Source: Pseudophaeomoniella oleicola
Taxonomy: Eukaryota > Ascomycota > Eurotiomycetes > Phaeomoniellales > Phaeomoniellaceae
Direction: 5' to 3'
DNA: 38,196 nucleotides
Assembly: GCA_003868215.1 (NCBI GenBank)
Contig: QWDQ01000095.1
Coordinates: 1 to 38,196 of the forward strand
Part shown: positions 34,182 to 38,196 of the stretch, piece after piece
Position numbering within the stretch: position 1 is the first letter of the stretch
Layout: every line of letters begins with the position of its first letter
Notes under the pieces: model-generated
What the model was told of the DNA's origin: nothing
Seen by the model: the letters and a program-made list of their open reading frames with translations, nothing else
Database searches by the model: none
Made by a program: the position numbers and the translations under genes

Positions 34182-34887
34182 TATGATCAATAGTTGTTTG
34201 CTTGCCTCGTCTGTTTCTGTACAACAGCTTGCTTTGTTTGGCCGAGCAGGTGGGAGAAAGAAAAAAAAAGTTCTGCATTAGCATCCATAACGACGTCTAT
34301 GAACCTGATATAATTTACTGAGCATAGTACAAAAAAGTTTTGATTCGTTTCATCATAATCTGCATACTAGCAACCGTGCGATCAGTGACCATAATTCCCA
34401 TATCATCTTCCCTTGTGTCCGAAAAGTCCAACCTTGTACCCACCCCTATCTTTTGAGATTTGATTCGTCCCAAACTGCAGCTTCGTTATAGATGATAGTC
34501 GTATATATCGTGTCGGATGTAGGTTCAAACTCGCATGGATAGATATGCTGGGTTGATCAAGCTTCGGTTTGAGATAGGAAGAAGGGGATGGGTGGGATGA
34601 GAGTATTCCCGTGGTACCTTGAATAAAGCGTAAGAGGTCTGTAATGCTTGTCTTGAGCGATGCGGTTTCAACGTCATCGAGGAGAGGGTTCTCCATCTGG
34701 TGAAACGCAGTTGTTATGGGGCATGCAATCGACCATCGATGATTCAGTATCCGAGAGTCCTCGAGACATGTACGTCAATGGCAGATGCGAACAAGCATGT
34801 TCTAGACCGAGTTGGAGGCGACGGTGACTGTTCCCACTTCTTCACTTGGTACGTGAGAGACAAGTCTGTCCGAGGTACAGCTTCTCT
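34182..34887. other. convergent 3' spacer with a possible small minus-strand exon
   Basis: This 0.7 kb region lies between convergent xanA and the helicase gene and should hold both 3' ends. An A run follows xanA at about 34258-34269. A minus-strand frame beginning at ATG 34696 has a protein-like first 26 codons and a GT donor; I could not identify it and do not annotate it as a gene. Confidence 0.45.
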
Positions 34888-37005
34888 TCAACCCGTCTGC
34901 AAATCGTCAAGATTAGGATACCGCAGATCGGCATTCTCTTCCAGGAAAGCCATCCAACTCTTCAGAAATTTGCTCCCTCTACTGACAGTATCCGAGTCGC
35001 CGACCACACAGAGGTGTCTTCTGGGTCTTGTCATTGCGACGTTCAGTCTCCTCTTCTCGCCGAGGAACCCGACCTCATGTTCCGGGTTGCTTCTGACTAA
35101 GCTGACGATGATGGCTTCTTTCTCACGGCCTTGAAATCCGTCGACGCTACCAAGCTCTAAGCCGGGATACCTTTCTTTGAGCATAGCGCTTAAGACTGCA
35201 AGCTGGGCATTGTATGGTGTGATGACGGCGATGTCTTCCGCATGTACACCTGCCTTGATGAGGTTACGAACGTGTAGTGCCACAACGGCCGCTTCCATCT
35301 CATTACTCTTACTGTCGCCCAGCAGGACGGACTTCTTGCTTGTTGATTCCTCTTCAGTCTTCTCGGGAAAATCTCCGCCTTGAGTATCATAAAAGACCAA
35401 CGGTTCTTGAGTATCCTCAGTATCAGTGACTTCGTATTTCAGGTCCTTCAACAGTCGTGATTTCACGTGCTCGGCTGCGATGAGTTTACCTTCGTATAGC
35501 TCATCTGAAGGAAAGCGCATGATCTTCTCATGCATACGGTATTGGATGTTCAGAAGTGTTTTTATCGAAGGACCATGGAGCGATAAGAGCCTGTCAAACA
35601 TTGTATGCTCTAGTTGAAGAGACTTAGTAGTTTGTAGCTCCTCCGCACTTAACGACAGCTTGCTTAGCTCTTCCTCCAGAGCCTTATCCCCATTAGCCTT
35701 AACGGTTTGTGGCTTGTCCTTCGTATTAGAGCTCTTGACCGTTGGGGGTAGTTGAAGGTGATCACCAGCGAGAACAGCCTTCCCAGCACTTAACAGAGGT
35801 ACCCAGCATTGAGCCTCCAGAGCCTGGCTGGCCTCATCGATAATGACGACATCAAATTGTTGATTCTTAAGTTGATGACCTCCGGCTCCATGTAGAGTTG
35901 CCAGGACAACCTTGCTACCCTGAACGAGGTTCTCGACGCATTTGCCTTCCCTTTCTCTGTATTCCTTCCGCAACTCCTTCAGATCAGCATAGATTGTTCT
36001 TCTCTCCCGCCCACTTCTCGTTTTCCGTATGCTAGCTTGCTTCTGATCCATCTCCTTGCGGACGTCTTGGACTATGGCTGCCGCCTCAGATGTCCTTGTC
36101 AAGACTTCTAAGGAGTGGTCTAAGACAGAAGGCAGCAATCTGGCAGGGTGGCCAAGGCGGACTATTGGAACTTTATGGGGAGCCAAACGCTCAACTATAT
36201 TGTCGACTGAGATGTTAGAAGGTCCACAAACGAGAACCCGTAACCCTTTTTTTAGCATTTGGAGAATGAGCTCGACTAAAGTATGCGTCTTGCCGGTCCC
36301 TGGTGGCCCGTGTACCAAAGCCACCTCTGACGATGCGAGAGCGAATCGTATTGCATGCTGTTGGGATTCGTTCAAGCTCGGATCAACGAACTCAAGATCA
36401 TTGACAGAAGACAAATCTGGTGGTGAGGGCGATGAAAGTCCAAATAGGACTCTTGTCAATGAGGAGAATTCGCTATCTGTCATCTTTGACATCTTGGTCA
36501 TGATCTGATTCATCCTCTTGTATGTGACATCGTTAGCAACCTTGACAAGCCAAAGCTTTCCTGGCGGTATATCAACATCATCGTCGCCGCTACTGCCTTT
36601 CCCCAAAGCGACCCAAACTGCCCGTTCGCCGACACGTGTGACCACCCCTTCCACCCCTTTCGCCTTGGATTCGCTCCTCTCCTTCTTCTTGGCATCGCCT
36701 TTGGGCTGCTCGCTCAGTCGGACAATATCGCCTGTCCTTATTCCATGTTCAGGAAGTTCGGGATCTGATCCAGCAATCGCCGGGTCTTTGCCCAATTCAA
36801 GGACCGTCTTGCCTCCAAGTCCAGTGCGTTGAGATTGCACAGCTAGATTTAAGATGGCAAGACCACTACGTGCTAACGTGGTAGGCGGTGTGTCAGAGAG
36901 TAGCAAAGTTGTCTCTGTAATCTCAGAAGCTTGCTCTGCTGCAAGGAGCGAGAGTTGAGCTTTGGCGAATACGCTTGGTGATAGATTAACCTGCTTCGGA
37001 GGCAT
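34888..37005 (-). CDS. HCS1: SF1 helicase of the HCS1/IGHMBP2 family
   Basis: A single exon encodes 705 residues, near the family length. The ATG at 37005 (MPPKQVNLSPS) is chosen; an in-frame GTG three codons upstream is not a plausible start in a fungus. Motifs in order: Walker A GPPGTGKT (233-240), motif Ia CGPSNISVDN, Walker B IIDEASQ (Asp390, Glu391), motif III GDHLQLPPT (from 414), motif IV-like NIQYRMHEKI, motif V VDGFQGREKE and motif VI VAMTRPRRHL. The N-terminal part has the beta-barrel region (about 95-165) and a coiled stalk (about 310-345) typical of Upf1-like SF1B enzymes. Yeast HCS1 is an ATP-dependent 5'-3' DNA helicase associated with DNA polymerase alpha; human IGHMBP2 acts on RNA and ribosomes. 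It shares a 471-base spacer with GPI11. Confidence 0.93.
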   Translation of the reverse strand: MPPKQVNLSPSVFAKAQLSLLAAEQASEITETTLLLSDTPPTTLARSGLAILNLAVQSQRTGLGGKTVLELGKDPAIAGSDPELPEHGIRTGDIVRLSEQPKGDAKKKERSESKAKGVEGVVTRVGERAVWVALGKGSSGDDDVDIPPGKLWLVKVANDVTYKRMNQIMTKMSKMTDSEFSSLTRVLFGLSSPSPPDLSSVNDLEFVDPSLNESQQHAIRFALASSEVALVHGPPGTGKTHTLVELILQMLKKGLRVLVCGPSNISVDNIVERLAPHKVPIVRLGHPARLLPSVLDHSLEVLTRTSEAAAIVQDVRKEMDQKQASIRKTRSGRERRTIYADLKELRKEYREREGKCVENLVQGSKVVLATLHGAGGHQLKNQQFDVVIIDEASQALEAQCWVPLLSAGKAVLAGDHLQLPPTVKSSNTKDKPQTVKANGDKALEEELSKLSLSAEELQTTKSLQLEHTMFDRLLSLHGPSIKTLLNIQYRMHEKIMRFPSDELYEGKLIAAEHVKSRLLKDLKYEVTDTEDTQEPLVFYDTQGGDFPEKTEEESTSKKSVLLGDSKSNEMEAAVVALHVRNLIKAGVHAEDIAVITPYNAQLAVLSAMLKERYPGLELGSVDGFQGREKEAIIVSLVRSNPEHEVGFLGEKRRLNVAMTRPRRHLCVVGDSDTVSRGSKFLKSWMAFLEENADLRYPNLDDLQTG

Positions 37006-37476
37006 TTTGCTCACAACAGTCTAGAAGCATAAGAACTTCGGATGGCCGATGTTCGAAGATTGTCAGGTTGAGAGGATTCCGCTGCTTGACCATTTCATCT
37101 TCTTCGTCCGTCGTTGCCTCTGCCTGGTGGGCATCAAATACGCTCTGGAGATAGTAAGGAAGAATCAGGTATCAGATATCGTTGCTTGTAGCATAATTAA
37201 TCTATTTCGGGATAGGACCCCTGCCAAGCCAAATGATAAAATGATGCTGCGATCGGCCCTTGATCGGAAAATGGAGATTTGGGAGCTCCAATTCTCGAGC
37301 TGGTGAGCTCTAACACTTTTCCTTTGTAAACAGCACTGCCTAATCGTGAGAGCCATTTGGCAAGTCTGTCCTGAGACCACAATCTGCCCCAACGGTCCAG
37401 TCACTATCTTCGCCATTGCCGTCTCCAACTGCTTTCATTCCTGTGGTGTCTATCACCCTATCACCTAACGCCCACC
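37006..37476. promoter_or_regulatory. bidirectional promoter between HCS1 and GPI11
   Basis: This compact 471-base spacer lies between two divergent housekeeping genes. No clear TATA box is seen; the plus-strand gene begins in a strong context (CACCATGG). Confidence 0.55.
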
Positions 37477-38196
37477 ATGGCTTCTTCACCATTGGCGTCC
37501 TATACAGCAACGACCTCCGAGCCTGCCTCTCCCCCCTCCAAAACATGGAAGCCGACTACCAATTCAATACATTACCATCATTCTCTTGCCTCCTCATCAG
37601 ACTCGTCCGCCGCCCGGATTTATACAATGTCACAAACCGCATTCCTGATGTCTTACTACATTTTACGCTTCAAGCTACTGGTCGCTGATCCTGTCAGGAC
37701 AATGATTGAAATGCTGATTCCACTTGTCATTGCACAGGGGGCTTGGTGTGTGGTTTGTTTACCTAGGAGTGGACATTGGGATGCCAGAATCAAGGGGCTG
37801 AAGATCGACGAGACGGGTTCGCCGGCCGAGACAAAGGCTACGGCTGCTGTGGGAAATGGAAAAGGAAGTGTACGGCGGAAGGGAGGCATTGGTATTGGCG
37901 GTCCAGGAGCGGGCGGACAGTCGAAAGGAGATGGCTTTGCGAGCCGCATTGCAGTAAGTGATTAAAGACCCTCCCACAGCTGGCTACGATCTAACCCGCG
38001 ATAGCCTTTGATCATTTCACTCCTCCTGACCGTAACGACCCTCCCACCGCCTCTGATAGCTTTATCAGTCCTCCTAGGCGCTCCCGCAACAACCCACACT
38101 GCTCAAACAGGCCTCCTAGCGGTCCATGTCGCTCTACTCATCGGACCCCCCTTATTCTACACCCACGGAGTCTCAAATCAAGCGTGGCGCGAAATC
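37477..38196 (+). CDS. GPI11: GPI ethanolamine-phosphate transferase stabilising subunit (GPI11/PIG-F), 5' part
   Basis: Exon 37477..37953 and exon 38005 to the window edge; the gene continues beyond the window. The 51-base phase-0 intron has GTAAGT, CTAAC and ATAG signals. GPI11/PIG-F is a multi-span ER membrane protein that supports the enzymes adding ethanolamine phosphate to the GPI anchor. Visible here: an N-terminal Ser/Thr/Pro-rich tail; a first membrane segment (about 50-70) leading into LLVADPVRT; a second (about 78-98) ending CVVCLPRSG; a long Gly-rich hydrophilic loop (about 110-158); then, after the intron, hydrophobic segments and the family signature PLFYTHGVSNQAWREI. The Gly-rich loop appears longer than needed and is probably disordered. 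Completeness cannot be judged. Confidence 0.85.

Noticed and set aside
37006-37014. Helicase start at GTG 37014
   Set aside because: Fungal nuclear genes rarely use GTG, and an ATG three codons downstream is available.

Overview
The window looks like nuclear DNA of a filamentous ascomycete (Pezizomycotina). Genes carry short introns of about 45-120 bases (one longer exception, 286 bases) with GT/AG ends and CTAAC/CTGAC-like branch points, intergenic spacers are long and rich in microsatellites, and the families include a non-reducing polyketide synthase, an SREBP-type factor and an alpha-ketoglutarate-dependent xanthine dioxygenase. A melanised Eurotiomycete-like fungus is a reasonable guess, but the sequence alone does not fix the genus. 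I see no tRNA, rRNA, CRISPR array or recognisable transposon.

Left part (1-16.5 kb): a pigment-type locus. An FSH-family serine hydrolase (minus, 515-1595) is followed after a 2.5 kb empty spacer by a secreted multicopper oxidase with ten exons (minus, 4146-6533). The oxidase is divergent, across a 1.86 kb shared spacer with two CACGTG E-boxes, from a non-reducing PKS (plus, 8392-15004) with the order SAT-KS-AT-PT-ACP-ACP-TE. This is the architecture of the wA/pksP/PKS1 naphthopyrone or tetrahydroxynaphthalene synthases of melanin pathways; the oxidase is a candidate for the later polymerisation step. No scytalone dehydratase or hydroxynaphthalene reductase is in the window.

Middle (16.5-31.3 kb): a membrane-bound SREBP homologue (plus, 16539-19265) lies directly downstream of the PKS in the same orientation. 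Next come two convergent, low-complexity conserved fungal proteins of unknown role (22275-23535 plus; 24761-26703 minus) separated by a dense cluster of microsatellites. After a 3.6 kb spacer lies a gene with three SMP-like (seed maturation protein) repeats, each on its own exon (minus, 30325-31223).

Right part (31.3-38.2 kb): housekeeping and metabolic genes: a xanthine dioxygenase (plus, 32969-34181), an HCS1/IGHMBP2-type SF1 helicase (minus, 34888-37005) and, divergent from it, the 5' part of the GPI-anchor gene GPI11/PIG-F (plus, 37477 to the window edge). Exon joins were worked out by hand from reading frame, splice signals and family conservation; all completed joins give lengths divisible by three.
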